Below, one piece after another: positions 21,873-33,041 of a stretch of DNA of 64,000 bases. The translations under genes and the position numbers were made by a program. Below the pieces are notes generated by a model. That model searched no databases. It saw only the letters and a list, made by a program, of their open reading frames with translations, and was not told where the DNA came from. Location: positions 117,885,319 through 117,949,318 of the forward strand of contig CP136066.1 of NCBI GenBank assembly GCA_032622095.1, written 5' to 3'. The stretch's first letter is position 1. Every line of letters starts with the position of its first letter. This DNA is from Siphonodentalium dalli. Taxonomy: Eukaryota; Mollusca; Scaphopoda; Gadilida; Siphonodentaliidae.

Positions 21873-22384
21873 AAAACGACATATACACCTACATGTAGAC
21901 TGATCAGTTTTCATCAGGGTTTTAGTGTACATGATTCAAATTGAGCTGATATTGAATAATATTTGTCTATATATATTGACACAGTATATAGTAACACTTG
22001 TTCCTTCGACATTTCATATATATATGTTGTGGCCATTTGGCTGCCTGTACCTCGTGTGGTTGGTGCAGACATGGAATTTGATCTTCATGCAATATTCCAT
22101 TCTTGTGCAATTCTCATGAGATCAATTGGTGCCAGGTCATATTTATAAAAAAAAAATTTAAAATCATTATATTCATGTATGTTCTTTCGAAAAAAATTCG
22201 TTTTGAATATGGAGGAATAAAAGATATATATAAATTTTAACAAAATTACTTTTAAAATTTCAAGAAAGTGATGTTTAACAGTTAATTTTAGAGGCAATCA
22301 ATATATCAAATAATTTCACTTTTTATTTATGGAATCAAATATATTTTTCAAAATATCAAGGAATGCCTAACCCTATGCATATAC
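21873..22384. other. Downstream flank of the EF-hand gene; no gene
   Basis: Very AT-rich, with short open frames lacking any domain. It follows the polyadenylation signal of the minus-strand gene, so it is intergenic on present evidence. Confidence 0.4.
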
Positions 22385-22386
22385 AT

Positions 22387-22392
22387 TTATTT
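22387..22392 (-). terminator. Candidate polyadenylation signal of the EF-hand gene
   Basis: AATAAA on the minus strand, about 75 bases downstream of the stop codon at 22466-22468. The distance is reasonable for a short 3' UTR. Confidence 0.55.
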
Positions 22393-22465
22393 TTAATGAA
22401 GTGTTAACAAGATACGGTGACTGATGGGATATTTTGTGTAAGCAGAATCAATGAGAATTAGATGT

Positions 22466-22563
22466 TCAGTAATCAGCAGTAGGTGCGGCTACAGAGTTAA
22501 CAAAGTCTTCATAGTTCATTTTACCAGACAATGGAACTTTGGCACTTTTCAGAATTGCATCAA
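22466..22563 (-). CDS. Terminal coding exon of a CALML4-like EF-hand protein
   Basis: The acceptor TTTCAG directly precedes the exon on the minus strand. The exon begins with two bases that complete a Val codon carried over from 31428. It then encodes DAILKSAKVPLSGKMNYEDF and about 11 more residues, ending in DY and TGA (22468-22466). The GK(M/V).Y.(E/D)F motif is the last half of a calmodulin-type EF-hand with a loop that lacks the usual calcium ligands. Ending in DY is also what calmodulin-like protein 4 does. See the exon at 31428 for the rest of the protein. Confidence 0.85.
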
Positions 22564-22729
22564 CTGAAATTGAAATATAACAAGATGGTTACTAATTACA
22601 TTTCAAAGTATAATAGGGAAGTACCTGAAATATTGGTTTATCTATCCTGGAATTTTACTTTCATCTGACTGAATATCACTCACGCGACCTTTTGAGGGTC
22701 ATGTGATCCTAGTGGTGCACTATAAATTA

Positions 22730-22980
22730 AAGACATATTATGGACCTGTTCCGATGCGTGAAACTGATAAATTAGTACTCAAGCGCTATGCCAACTGGGG
22801 GAATGTAGCATTCTAATAACATCGCCCAAAATCTCAAAGAAATCGACCATACAACTCCATAGAAAACACCGTCTGAAATACGCTCAATTATAAATATTTG
22901 CATCTTGATTTGGGACGCAAAAATCGGCGATAAACTAACGCAAATGATTTCGCCATTGATACTCATTGCATTAAATAACA
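22730..22980 (+). repeat. Dispersed repeat, second copy at 49960-50195
   Basis: AGACATATTATG, CTATGCCAACT.GGG, CCAAAATCTCAAA, CATAGAAAACA.CGTCTGAA and ACGCTCAATT occur in the same order in the TA-flanked element at 49960. The continuation of that copy (50222-50334) is found here only at 24248-24365, so about 1.27 kb separates the halves. Confidence 0.8.
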
Positions 22981-22984
22981 AGCA

Positions 22985-23365
22985 GTCGCAGACGGCGGTA
23001 TCCCCTGCCGAAATGTGCAGTCGGGGAAGTGCATTCTCAATAATGTTTGCGTTCTCCGCTGAAATGTGCAGTTGGGGAAGTGCATTTTGTCAAATATCCT
23101 GGATTGCAAACTCATTTTAGGACTGACATTTGTGGAAATTAGCCATGTGATGTCGTCCATTTGCACTAAAAATAATAAACAAAGTCCAATAACTCTGCTG
23201 AAAATATCTGGCCGGACCTGGTTTGCGAACTCTTTCTAGATACTGGTCATGTAAACTCATATACCAAAAATCTTTGAAATCCGTTGACATTTGTGGAAAT
23301 GAGCCCTGTGACGTCGTCTATTTGCTATTTGGTAAATTCGACAAAAATAATAAACAAAGTCCAAT
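22985..23365 (+). repeat. Short direct repeats inside the split dispersed repeat
   Basis: GAAATGTGCAGT.GGGGAAG occurs twice between 23008 and 23085. The block GGCCGGACCTGG, GCGAACTC and AAATCTTTGAAATCCGTTGA at 23207-23290 recurs at 24104-24178. Both look like small segmental duplications. No gene. Confidence 0.65.
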
Positions 23366-23640
23366 AAGGGAGTGTCTCAAAAGTCTTTGCGGAATTCCGA
23401 AAGTATTTTCCGAAAACAAATGACGTTATGAACACTTTGCGGAAAACTGTTTGCGGAAATTTTTCGGTAATTACGTTCCTTCTTTCGGAAAATAGCGCTA
23501 AGGTTTGCGGAAAAGAAGACGACGTTTGCGGATTTTTTTCGGAATACGTCCGACGTTTTCGGAATTTGCGGAATTCACCCCAACGTTATCGGCATTTTAG
23601 TTTCCTCTTTCGGAATTTGCATTTTAAAAGAGTTATAGCC
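23366..23640. repeat. Cluster of CGGAA / TTTGCGGAA motifs
   Basis: About a dozen copies of (TTTG)CGGAA or its complement TTCCG lie in 260 bp, after the head GGGAGTGTCTCAAAAGTC. Dense short motifs beside a terminus-like head resemble the subterminal binding sites of a DNA transposon. A comparable arrangement with a CCCGATA motif is at 57130-57396. A 155-codon plus-strand frame crosses this cluster and is not a gene. Confidence 0.55.
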
Positions 23641-23965
23641 CTTTATAATTCACACCTCTTTGTTATGCACTGGGAATTTTTAAGAGAACATGACAATGCT
23701 GAAGGCTGTATTATTGAAGAAGCCAATTTATCACTGTGTGGACACCTGATACTCTGGCTAAAGACTGCTTGCTTGGAGACCAGTTTACCATCTGTCATGA
23801 AGAGAGTGGTTCGGGGGGGGGGGGCTAACCTGGGGTTGTCGGAAGGACCGAATGGTCCTCCCCTTAATCCCACCATCTGTCATTACATGACATGACATTA
23901 GTTAAACACCTATTCTACAAGAATAAATAGGAATAGTCCATTGTTCATATCTTCAAGCCTGGACA

Positions 23966-24076
23966 TAGTGTGTCTGACATTTGCAGAATGAGGTCCCCAG
24001 ATGGTGAATTTAGTGTTGCTACCCCATACAGCAGGCTAGCATCACCAAATACACCCTCCAGGGACCTAATTCTGCT
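23966..24076 (+). repeat. REP-M copy, about 110 bp
   Basis: Opens with GTGTGTCTGACATTTGCAG and AATGAGGTCCC and closes with the diverged complement GGGACCTAATTCTGC. This copy is the reverse complement of 10264-10380 over its full length. Confidence 0.75.
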
Positions 24077-24247
24077 TTAAACTCCAGTAAAAATATCCGG
24101 CCGGACCTGGCTTGCGAACTCATTCTAGGTAATGGTCAGGTGAACTCATATACCACAAATCTTTGAAATCCGTTGACACATGTTCAAGTTATGACTCTTA
24201 CAAATTCGGGACGGACGGACAGACGGACGGGGGATAAATATATAAGA

Positions 24248-24365
24248 CTGATAGTGTGTATTGTAAATTTGGGTTAATATTCATAAAAATAACTACTTTG
24301 AGCAAGATTATTCTCCATTTCTATTTGATCACCCAACCGGAGTGTTTCACATGACTTTAAAGGGA
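24248..24365 (+). repeat. Second half of the repeat shared with 50222-50334
   Basis: AAAAATAACTACTTTGAGCA, TTCTCCATTTCTATTTGATCA and CCGGAGTGTTTCACAT match 50250-50334 closely. Confidence 0.8.
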
Positions 24366-25080
24366 GCTCCAGACAGCCATCCCTTTCACACCACTGGTGT
24401 GGAATTCATTATTATTTTTTATTATTAATAAGGCACCTCTTGAAAACCTCAATGTCTGGTTTGGTGTTCTTTAAATATTGTGTCTAATTGTCAAGCCGAT
24501 CCTCCACACAATCACCACATGTCATTCATGAAGAGGAAAGTCTAAGAAGTCATTGAAATTTAGTTTATCTGACACACTTCGAGTTATTCATTGTGATAAC
24601 AACATAAATCGCGATTAACATGGAATTTAAGGAGGCGCCCTATCTCAATTTCTAACTATATATTTGAAGGAAAAAAATAATTATCCTTCATAACCAATGT
24701 ACATGTATGCCCTTACAATATGAGAGATATGTTTTAATTATGTAAAAAAAGTGGTTTAAAAAAAAAAAAAAAATCTGTCATGTAGGTCACTAGAGAATTT
24801 GACAGGAAGAAATTGGTTTGGCCTAGCTTGAGATTTGGCCCAGCTAGCAATCAGTTGATTCTGACCTGGTTTCAGTATAGAGTGGGGATTACTCTTGAGT
24901 GTGGCACAAGCTTTATACCTGCATGCATCTAATCCTCTGAGGTCACATGGGTGGGACATCAGCTAAGGCTAGTCAGTTGGTAAATATGATCTCAAATGAA
25001 AACACATGTATAAATTATGCTCTTGCTGGAAACAGAAGAAGAAAGCCAGCGCTGGCCAAGAAACTGGACTGTTCTGTAGT
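24366..25080. other. No gene recognised (intronic)
   Basis: Unremarkable AT-rich sequence with an A13 run near 24760. The 67-codon minus-strand frame that ends in a phenylalanine run is a by-product of that homopolymer. Confidence 0.4.
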
Positions 25081-25599
25081 CTATATACCATTTTACGGAT
25101 AACCAGTTTGACTGTTGCATCATGGGAATGTTTCTATCCAAACAACCACATGGCTCGATCTGCATGCATTTACTATGGGAGATTCAGAGTGGGTCTATAA
25201 AACTATTAATAACTTTGTTATTTTTCACAGTTATTGCTTAAATTTTTAAAGATAAATCAGGGACATATACTTATATATAAAAAGTTCTATTGGGAATTAT
25301 TACACCAATATTTCAGAGAATATAGAGTGAACATAGTCCTATGGGAATATCATAAAGGATTACCGTATGTTTGGGATTAATTAATCCCCAGACAGCCGAA
25401 AGTGGTGACAATCACTGAGTGTTGTTATAACATACATGTAATATGATTCTTTTGTGAACACCCAGTAAACTCATTATATTTGTCTAATATATCACACATC
25501 AATATAGTATTTGACACTCGTCACTCTCTGTGATTTGTTGAAACCCAAGTCAGCAATTTTAGCTATAATTTTGTGTGGCTATAAAATAGAAGCATGGTC

Positions 25600-25925
25600 A
25601 GTTGACGAGACAAAACCAAAATGAACTTCAACGATTTAGAGACAGCGAAATAAAAACGTTCTTAAGCAACCGTGGTGTTCCATCAACAAGACGGAAAATA
25701 TAAAAAAGTTCAGCTAGCCAAGTTGGCGCAATGTTCAGCAGAAACTTCCAGTGATTCAGTCGGAAGAGGATCAGCAGAAAACTGTTATTTACCAAAAAGC
25801 ATGTCTGGAGTCATGCAGGCATTATTAAGTTGCCTGACCCAGACAAAATTACAGATGGCAGGGATAATTCTGCTACAAATTTCCCCGATACATCAAGGTC
25901 GACACAACAGACTTTATTTCCGATC
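25600..25925 (+). pseudogene. Degraded coding remnant with a SAP-like segment
   Basis: Across two frames the sequence reads like FLSNRGVPSTRRK, then KKVQLAKLAQ, then LPDPDKITDG. That pattern (a helix, RG, a basic turn, a second helix) resembles a SAP-type DNA-binding segment followed by a short LPDP motif. Such segments occur at the N terminus of proteins of some metazoan transposons. A stop at 25651 and at least one frameshift break it. The assignment is tentative. Confidence 0.3.
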
Positions 25926-26075
25926 CTGAGTAATTTGATATTCAATATTAATTTTCACAACTTCTTATGTTTTTGTCCATGAAAGTAACAAATTGTCCAC
26001 AATCACTGCCAATGCGTGTCATATTTGACGTTGCAAAAGTATATAACATAAAAATAGATAAACATATTCTTTAAT

Positions 26076-26237
26076 ATTATACAGTTATCGCATTGTTTCG
26101 AGGTTGACACGATGAATAGTCAACCCGAGGAAGTCAATATTCACCAAGGCCGTAGGCCAAGGTGAATATTGACTTCCAAGGGCTGACAATTCCTCGAGTC
26201 AACCAAGAAACAATGCGATAACTGTTTTATTATATGA
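26076..26237. repeat. Foldback element, about 160 bp
   Basis: CAGTTATCGCATTGTTTC, GTCAATATTCACC and AAGGCC on the left have their complements GGTGAATATTGAC and GAAACAATGCGATAACTG on the right. The centre is AAGGCCGTAGGCCAAG. It has the same general form as the foldbacks at 6676 and 7047 but a different sequence. Confidence 0.85.
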
Positions 26238-27949
26238 AACGCGCTTTGATTGGACAAGACGTTGTGACGTTGAACGTCGCTGGGAAAATCCTATCTATTT
26301 TCAGGTCTGATAATAAGTTATGTTAACCCCTGAAGTATCTGGCGTCACTCAGAACTGTTATTAACCTCTTGTTTGATTAATGAGGTGAACATCGTTAGAT
26401 ATCTCGATCTTTTTGTTACGTTTTAGCATAGGAATTGGGAAAGAAACTTATGATCATATAATAACACAATTTAGCGAATCCCGTGTACTCTTCGGCAAAC
26501 GTTCACACGATACATGCATGCAGTAATGAACGTCTTCCCTCATTTTCCAGTGTCTTCGAAAATCACGAACACATCAACCTTAATGAACCATATCAAACAA
26601 ATGTACCAAAAAGTCTGATATATCATCTACACATGCAGTCATGAGTTAAATCTTCTCCCTCACTGAATGAGTAACATATATCATGAGAACAAAAAGATTC
26701 TCATAATTCTATGGAAATATATCGATTCTATGTCACCTATATACATGTGTATACATGGGCATGCAACAATTCAATCCTATTGAAAAAAAACCCACCACTC
26801 GAGATCATCTTCTCACCGCCTCATATATGTCCCACTATTGTTTTCTTGTTTCTCCTCTCTACTTAATTTATCTGTCTCCTGTTATCCCAAACACTATCGT
26901 CTTCCTTCTTTTCTGCTTCCATATCATGATTTACTCAGATTATATTATATAATCTCCAATTCTCAGAAAGCCATTATTTTCAATAGCTCCCGACTGAACT
27001 ACACCCTCCCTCACTTATAAAGAGCGTTCTCAGTTATGATTGTTTTACTCATATTCAACGTAAAACTGATGTATTGTTTTTGTGGATGTTAGTGATACCC
27101 GTGTCAAAGACATGATAGTTATTTGATGTAGTTTTTCTTTTTTATCTGCTTCATATGTGGAACATTAAATTTTGACCAATTTTATGTAATATCGAACAGT
27201 GGATCTTTAAAGTCATAAAGATAGGGGCGAAGGTATGGTCACTACATATATCTTAGTAAACCATGATGCCCATGCAGCGACTGACATACACGCAGCAATT
27301 TGTGTCTCAAATAAATTGTTATCAAAACACAGATTTATGGCCGCAGAAATAAGTGGATTAAGTGTGATATAATATCCATGTACTTCACAAGTGGGTTTTC
27401 TGTCACCATACGATACGAAAAGGGGACATCTAAGCAGATAAGTTTCATTTTCGTCGGACATACTAACAAAGCCGGAGGTGCAAAGAGCAAATTAATTGTC
27501 ACTGCTTTCGCTTGTCTGGGGGTTAATTAATCCCAAAGATACGGTAATCCTTAATGATATTTCAATAGGACTATGTTCACTCTATATTCTCTGAAAATTT
27601 GGTGTAATAATTCCCAATAGATCTATTTTTATCGGGCGTTTTCTAACACTGCAAAACATTGAGTAGTTAGCGCAGTTTTCTGAATTTTCCGACTATTTTG
27701 TCGCATAAAATTAATAAAAATATGATGAGAAACTGGAAATGTGTTTTAACATTCTGGAAGAAGTATATGTTCCTGATATATCTTAAAATTTGTACGTAAA
27801 AACATTGAAAGATAACAAAGTTATTAATAGTTTTATAGACCCACTCTGAATCTCCCATAATAAATGCATGCGGCTCGAGCCATATGGGTTTGTTATGGAT
27901 AGAAACATCCCCATGGTGCATCATTCCCGCTATCCGTAAAATGGTTTAG

Positions 27950-29280
27950 AAGAGATCTATGCAATGGGGTTTTGGGGAATCGAGGAAAAAAGCCCCATGT
28001 GTGGAAAGACACCACATCAGTTACTGATTCATGAGTAATTAAATTTTTCCACATTTCCCTCTGTTTTTATTATTTTAAATCAAATTGTATCAATGAAATT
28101 CAATAAACCCTTTCCCTAGGTCGTGTTGATAACACAAGTATACCAATTAGAGTTAATATGAATCGTACGTGACACGTAGTGGGGCAACCACACATGCCTT
28201 TTATCAGCGACATATATAATGCTAAGAATTATTTAAGTAACATCATGCAGTGGTCCCAGCAGATACGACATGACAGGACTTGTCATGGATTGTTCAATTT
28301 TTTTAATCTTGTCTGGATATTGGCCCGCAGATCCAAAATAACGCCAGAAACTGTGTCATGTTGTCTTCGTTGGTTATTTCATTTTCATCGTGATGGTCCA
28401 TTTCCGAATCCGCGTTTTGGCAATCTCCACACAGTTGCTAACCGGAAGTCACATGACAATTTCTCCATATCCATGATCTTTGAAAAATCACTTATGGATA
28501 TAGAACAAAGTATATGACGTCATTCACATGTGCCTAAGGTATAAACAACCACGTGCGCCTGCGGCATGCTGGTGGTTGCTATTAGACTAAAACAGTTTCA
28601 TGTACTCCCATAGTAAAATTTCAACAGTTCAATGGACTGAATCAATGGTTACAATTTTGAATGTCTATTTTCTTGGATAAAATACAACAGAAAATCACCA
28701 TTTTCATCATTCTCTTCCATCCAAATCCATCTTAATCTATTCTTAACATCTGTTCAAGTGTTGTTATGTCAAAAGACCTATCAATTGTTTAAAACAGCAA
28801 TATGACTAACGTCATTACCTCCAGCCAACAGAACTTTCTGGTGACGTCAAAGTTTTTGGGGAAAAACATGTATTATTACTAAATGTTATGTGGCTCTTGT
28901 GTTATGAAATTATGTTCATCTGCATGGATGGGAACTGGGAGTAATTTTTTTTAAGAGTTGTGAATCCCCCTCCCCCAAGCATGATAGTGTGGTGAATATT
29001 TATTAGGATTTATATTTAAATGTAATAAACAAACAAAAGGTAAGTTTTGTTTTATCAACAGATCAATGTGACTTTCAGTTTCAATTTCTCCGTCGGAAAA
29101 CCATATCACGAAATTTGGTGATTTATTAATATTTTAATCAATGGCTAAGTGGTGAAATGAAACATAAAATAAATCATCAAGTGTTATATCAATTCTTGGA
29201 TAGTTACGTGTAAATTCAGTTACAATTGTCTGCATTATTAGTCAAAACTAGTCCACATTGTACCATCGATTACAACGCAC
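27950..29280. other. No gene recognised (intronic)
   Basis: The 112-codon plus-strand frame at 28179-28517 has no recognisable domain or flanking splice context. I do not annotate it as a gene. Confidence 0.4.
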
Positions 29281-29730
29281 GTGTGTTTTTGTTTACTTCA
29301 ATTTGGCGCACCGGTTTTTGACCTTGACATTGCAGTCAGAAGTCAATACATTCGCACCGCACATATCTTGTGCAATTAATAAATTAAACAATTCTTTCCG
29401 TGCCTACATTGTGTCTTACGATCGAGAAAAGTGATTTCTTTTAGTGAAATTTTGAGCAAAATATTCAATGTAAAATGACAAGACAGTGCCGATAAGTGAT
29501 TCGCGGTAAATGCAGCGCTATTCCGAATTGATTCGCGCATTTTCAATTTAAAAATAGCCGCGTATGTCTCGTGAACTCTGTGTTCAAATAAAAGTAACTA
29601 ATGTAATACGATGTCATTTCTTTGATTTTTCACATCATGATATGGCCATTTTACTTGAGTATTTAGCAGTGGTAATGCGCGGAGAATAATAATTTTATTA
29701 ATCAAACGAGATAACAAAACGGCCTGTCGA
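29281..29730. repeat. Diverged repeat, related to about 43150-43440
   Basis: TTTCACATCA, TAATGCGC.G.GAAT and GACAAGACAG-like blocks occur in similar order at 43190-43440. The match is weak, so this is an old pair. Confidence 0.45.
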
Positions 29731-30840
29731 TGCACATTTGTGCTATAGCCTACTGTATTTCATCATTGCTGCGCTGACGTCGGCAAGGTTCCCAGATGTT
29801 TTCGTCGTCATCAGCTGATGAATAAGTTCAATGGCAACATTTGATAAATGGTCAAACATTAAATCTAAGATATATTCTGTTTGAATTTGCAATGAATGCC
29901 ATTTATTTATTACCGAATGGATAATAGTCATAGCCATGATAAATGACAGTCCCCATTGTGCGCCCCACATGCCAACAACACGTGTTGAGAGAGAGATGTT
30001 TTTTGCGCACGTTATCAGTGGGCGTTTATTGGTGGGAGTGTTTTTAAAATAAACAATTTGGATTGAATCGTGTGTCCATTCCTTTGAATTTTTTGATTAT
30101 ATTCAATGGCAATCCCTGTGCCCATAATATTGGGCTGAATTGACGTGACGTTGGGATGTGTAACTCATTCTTCTACAGTGCGTGAAGAGAAAATAGAAAA
30201 TTTTGTCGAACTTTCCGATCAAAACTTTATTGAATTGTCAAAATTTCTCACTCAAAGTATTAAAATAAAAATATTATGCATATAATCTTGTGATGAATGA
30301 GGAAAAAAAGTCAAATCAAATTTTTAAACAGTTTTATTGAGAACATATCAAGGGCCAAAAGAGTTAGAACACGGCGTCCTTAGTAACACCAACAGCGCAA
30401 GTGTCTTGGAGTTGAACTCTATTTGCTTCCCTGGTCAAATCATGATACTGGCTTTTTTAATTCAGGTGCATATTATTAATAGCTCAAAAACATAAACAAG
30501 TCAAATAAATATTTTATTGGAAATAAAAATAAAGTTGGTAAAAAAAATCGGTAGAATAAAACTATATTTGATGACTGTACACACATCACAATGCGGAGTA
30601 CATTGATTTTAATAGTCGACTTGAAAAATAGCACGGCGACGACGCAGTTTTCGTTTTAATACGATTTTATTTTGAATTGTCGATTAAATTGTACAAAATC
30701 TACCACAGGACCCAACAAAAACATAAAAATTAATAATGTAACATCCATTTTATTGTTTACATTAAAAATAAGATCAATTTGTTTTGTTATAATGCAATAT
30801 TTTTGTTGTAAACTATGAACGAAAAAAGTCACAAAACTCC
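29731..30840. other. No gene recognised (intronic)
   Basis: Very AT-rich with A-run microsatellites. Open frames are short and domainless. Confidence 0.4.
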
Positions 30841-30918
30841 GGGCGCTCTGGGGCTTTATGGACGTTACGCGGCAGGGCACTCTGGGGCTTTCTGAACGCT
30901 AAAGGGTTAAAACAATGT
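30841..30918 (-). mobile_element. piggyBac-like terminus, other end not found
   Basis: Ends in AACGCTAAAGGG followed by TTAA at 30913-30916. Just inside are two direct copies of CTCTGGGGCTTT. A GGG-TTAA edge is what a piggyBac-type element shows. I could not locate the matching CCC end, so this may be a truncated or chance end. Confidence 0.35.
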
Positions 30919-31427
30919 TTAAAACTTCAAAGAAAATATGTTTTAAATCACGTTGGAAATGTTGTTATCCAAAACAGGAACTTAGGAAAGGGTTTGTTAA
31001 TAATCAGGAATTTAAATCAGCAATTCCTTCTTTGATTTATGCCCGCATGTTTTGGCCTAGGATATGGAAGCCTATTGGGCTAGTGTGAAATATGTCCATA
31101 ATTATTCCATACCCAGAGCCCAAACCACCAATATTCCATACTTTTTCCAGACCTGGAATTTTTTTTTCTTCAATTTCCAGACTTTCAAAACTCCTTACGA
31201 GCCCTACGAGACTCATACAATGTATAGTTCAGATTTATGTCCACAAAAGGAATTGAAATATGGCTGTCTGGTACAGCCTCCATTTGTTGGAAATAGGATA
31301 TATAGGATTCAAAAGATGGATGGCCAAAACAAGACATTTGAGTGAATAATCATCTCAAGATTTAGTGGTCCTCCATGTAAAGACTTAATATCCCTGAAAT
31401 AACTTTACACAGGCAAAAATGACCTAC
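30919..31427. other. Intron flank of the EF-hand exon; no other gene
   Basis: A 93-codon plus-strand frame at 31064-31345 shows no recognisable domain. Confidence 0.4.
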
Positions 31428-31613
31428 CTTCTCCTCGCTGCAAACGTTCCCCGAGATTTGTGAGGATATGGCGCATCTCAGACACATTGATGTACCCTGT
31501 ATTTCCACGATCCTGGGCTTTGAATGCTTTAATCAGTTCGCTGTGACAATTTTCTACCTGACAGTGTTCATGCATCAAATCCAAGAAAGAGGCAAAATCT
31601 ATTTGTCCATCAC
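31428..31613 (-). CDS. Penultimate coding exon of a CALML4-like EF-hand protein
   Basis: On the minus strand the exon follows TTTGCAG and ends at GAG AAG before the donor GTAGGT. The 186 bases are open, with phases that join exactly to the exon at 22563. It encodes DGQIDFASFLDLMHEH, the end of the second EF-hand, then a linker, then the third EF-hand with the loop DRGNTGYINVSE and a following GERL helix. The loop has D at position 1 and E at 12 but poor ligands between, so calcium binding is doubtful, as in CALML4. Spliced together, the two exons show the alignment pattern of calmodulin-like protein 4: the second EF-hand, MH, LR.L..LGE.L, EVD, GK..Y..F, DY. Known CALML4 acts as a myosin light chain in epithelial brush borders; the role here is inferred only. 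The intron to the next exon is about 8.9 kb. The N-terminal exons were not found. Confidence 0.85.
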
Positions 31614-31889
31614 CTGCAAATGGTTGATAAAAAGAATATCTTTTATTTCATAATTTTATAAGATTTTGTTTTATTACTGGTGCTAATAATGGTGTGTTGA
31701 CATGGTGCACCTCCGAGGAACTACTTGCTTGCTCGGTAAACCGTATTGCAAAACAGGGAGGAGCTACTTGCTCGCTCCCGAGCGGACCCAAAAAGGTCAC
31801 TGGACCAACAGTGTGATATAGAATAGCGGGTACCATTATTGAAGCCGAAAGGCGGGGCGCAGGAGAAAGCAGGCCAAGTCGGCACGGGG

Positions 31890-32640
31890 GCCTATCCTAC
31901 TTCCTGAAAGCCTCCGATTTCCACCTACCCATTGAGATGATTTGAGAGTCTGTGCATCCGCGGTCAGATGCATCGCCGATTCTCAGGCTGTGGGCCTTGT
32001 ACAAGTTATCGCCGAGTCCGATGAAACTGAGTGTTTGCTTGAGCATCGCGTCAAAATGCCCGGCGGTGGACTAGCTTCCCATACGCGTTTAAAATAAGGG
32101 GCCTGTTGCAAGTCCCTGGACTGAAAGATAGGTGTGAAGATGAGTCACTGGGCATATGGTAGCCTCAGCATGCTGTAAGAACCGAATAAAATGTGGCTGA
32201 TTTCCCAGGTTGTGTTTGAAAAAGCGAAAGGTGACGGTGACGGCTTGTGGCTTGATAGCCAGATCGGACAGCCACAGTGCTCATTCGGCCTGCATTCGTG
32301 ATGTAGCGCAACATTCTAATATTCGGGCAAACGTGAAGAAGGCGAAGGTAAACATGCATTGGAACAAGGCCTGCAGTTAATAGCCGATGGTGCAGTGATC
32401 CAGGGCCCCTACCAGTTGTGACAGGATCAGTCGGGTGATGGGAAGGCAGTTATCAGTTGTGGGAGCCAATCTGGAAAAACCTGCAAGGGCTTTTTTCCCT
32501 AGAAAGTGTGCTGTGGGATCCGGTAAACTCCGAGCCTTATGGTAGAAAGTCAATGATGACCTGTGCTGACTTGACCCCGCAACACTTGATTCAAAATGTT
32601 TAAAAAAGGTCCCAAGCCCGGGTGTACGAGGCTGTCGAAC
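31890..32640 (-). pseudogene. Ngaro-like tyrosine recombinase, nucleophile position is a stop codon
   Basis: Reading the minus strand in one main frame gives LFKHFESS, then FTFARI, then CPVTHLHTYLSVQGLATGPL, then YKAHSLRIGDAS with the H-x-x-R pair, then GRWKSEAFRK followed by TAG (31899-31897). In the family the residue after that K is the catalytic tyrosine. The TAG is one base away from either tyrosine codon. Two further internal stops and the loss of the first part of the domain confirm that it is dead. Confidence 0.7.
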
Positions 32641-32681
32641 TTGGAGCCAGAGAGTTCTGCAGTAGTGTCTCTACTGTGGAA

Positions 32682-33041
32682 TCAAGTGTTGCTGGTCAAA
32701 TGGAGAGGCACCAAGGTGAGCTGCTGCTCGCTCCATGGGGCCAGACATTTGAATTTGTCTACCTGAAAACGAGATAGAGCGTCAACCAAGATGTTATGTT
32801 CCGAGGAAATATAGAGAGCCCTTAGGAGGATATTATATTTCAGTGACGATAAAACGAGCTGTCGTAAGAGCGCCAGCAAAGAGATATCCTTAGTGGACTG
32901 TTTATTGATCACGGAGACCATGGCCTGGTTGTCGGAGTATAGGATTAGGCGTTTATTTTGCATCTCTGCCCCCCCCCACAGAGACAAAGCGAGGACAATG
33001 GAATAAAACTCGTGAGTTGTGATGTTGTGTGATTTCTCCAA
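32682..33041 (-). pseudogene. Ngaro-like RNase H fragment
   Basis: A 119-codon open frame reading NITTHEFYSIVLALSLWG with the E of the first helix, ILYSDNQAMVSVINKQ with the catalytic D, and SEHNILVDALSRFQ with the last catalytic D. This is a complete-looking retroelement RNase H, ending CLAPWSE as Ngaro elements do before the recombinase. It is cut off from its RT by frameshifts. Confidence 0.8.

Larger units (their letters stand above)
25081..27949. mobile_element. 2.9-kb element with long inverted arms
   Basis: Bases 25081-25413 are the reverse complement of 27495-27949 at high identity. Shared blocks include ACCATTTTACGGATA, GGGAGATTCAGAGTGGGTCT, AAACTATTAATAACTTTGTTA and CAGAGAATATAGAGTGAACA. 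The right arm has about 120 extra bases (27615-27745). Between the arms lie a degraded SAP-like coding remnant, a foldback element and a small minus-strand open frame. Long arms with coding debris suggest an old DNA transposon. No target duplication is obvious. Confidence 0.6.
22564..31427 (-). other. Intron of the EF-hand gene (about 8.9 kb), repeat-filled
   Basis: The donor GTAGGT at its 5' end (minus strand) and TTTCAG at its 3' end flank exons in matching phase. It contains the repeats at 22730, 23366, 23966 and 24248, the long-inverted-arm element at 25081-27949, a repeat at 29281 and a piggyBac-like end at 30841. I see no further exon inside it. Confidence 0.75.

Noticed and set aside
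23428-23895. 155-codon plus-strand open frame
   Set aside because: It is made of the CGGAA motif cluster and repeat sequence; no domain, and the open frame follows from motif periodicity.
27213-27461. 82-codon minus-strand open frame between the inverted arms
   Set aside because: No domain recognised; it may be transposon debris but cannot be assigned.
28179-28517. 112-codon plus-strand open frame in the EF-hand intron
   Set aside because: No recognisable domain, no splice sites or promoter context, and antisense to the host gene.
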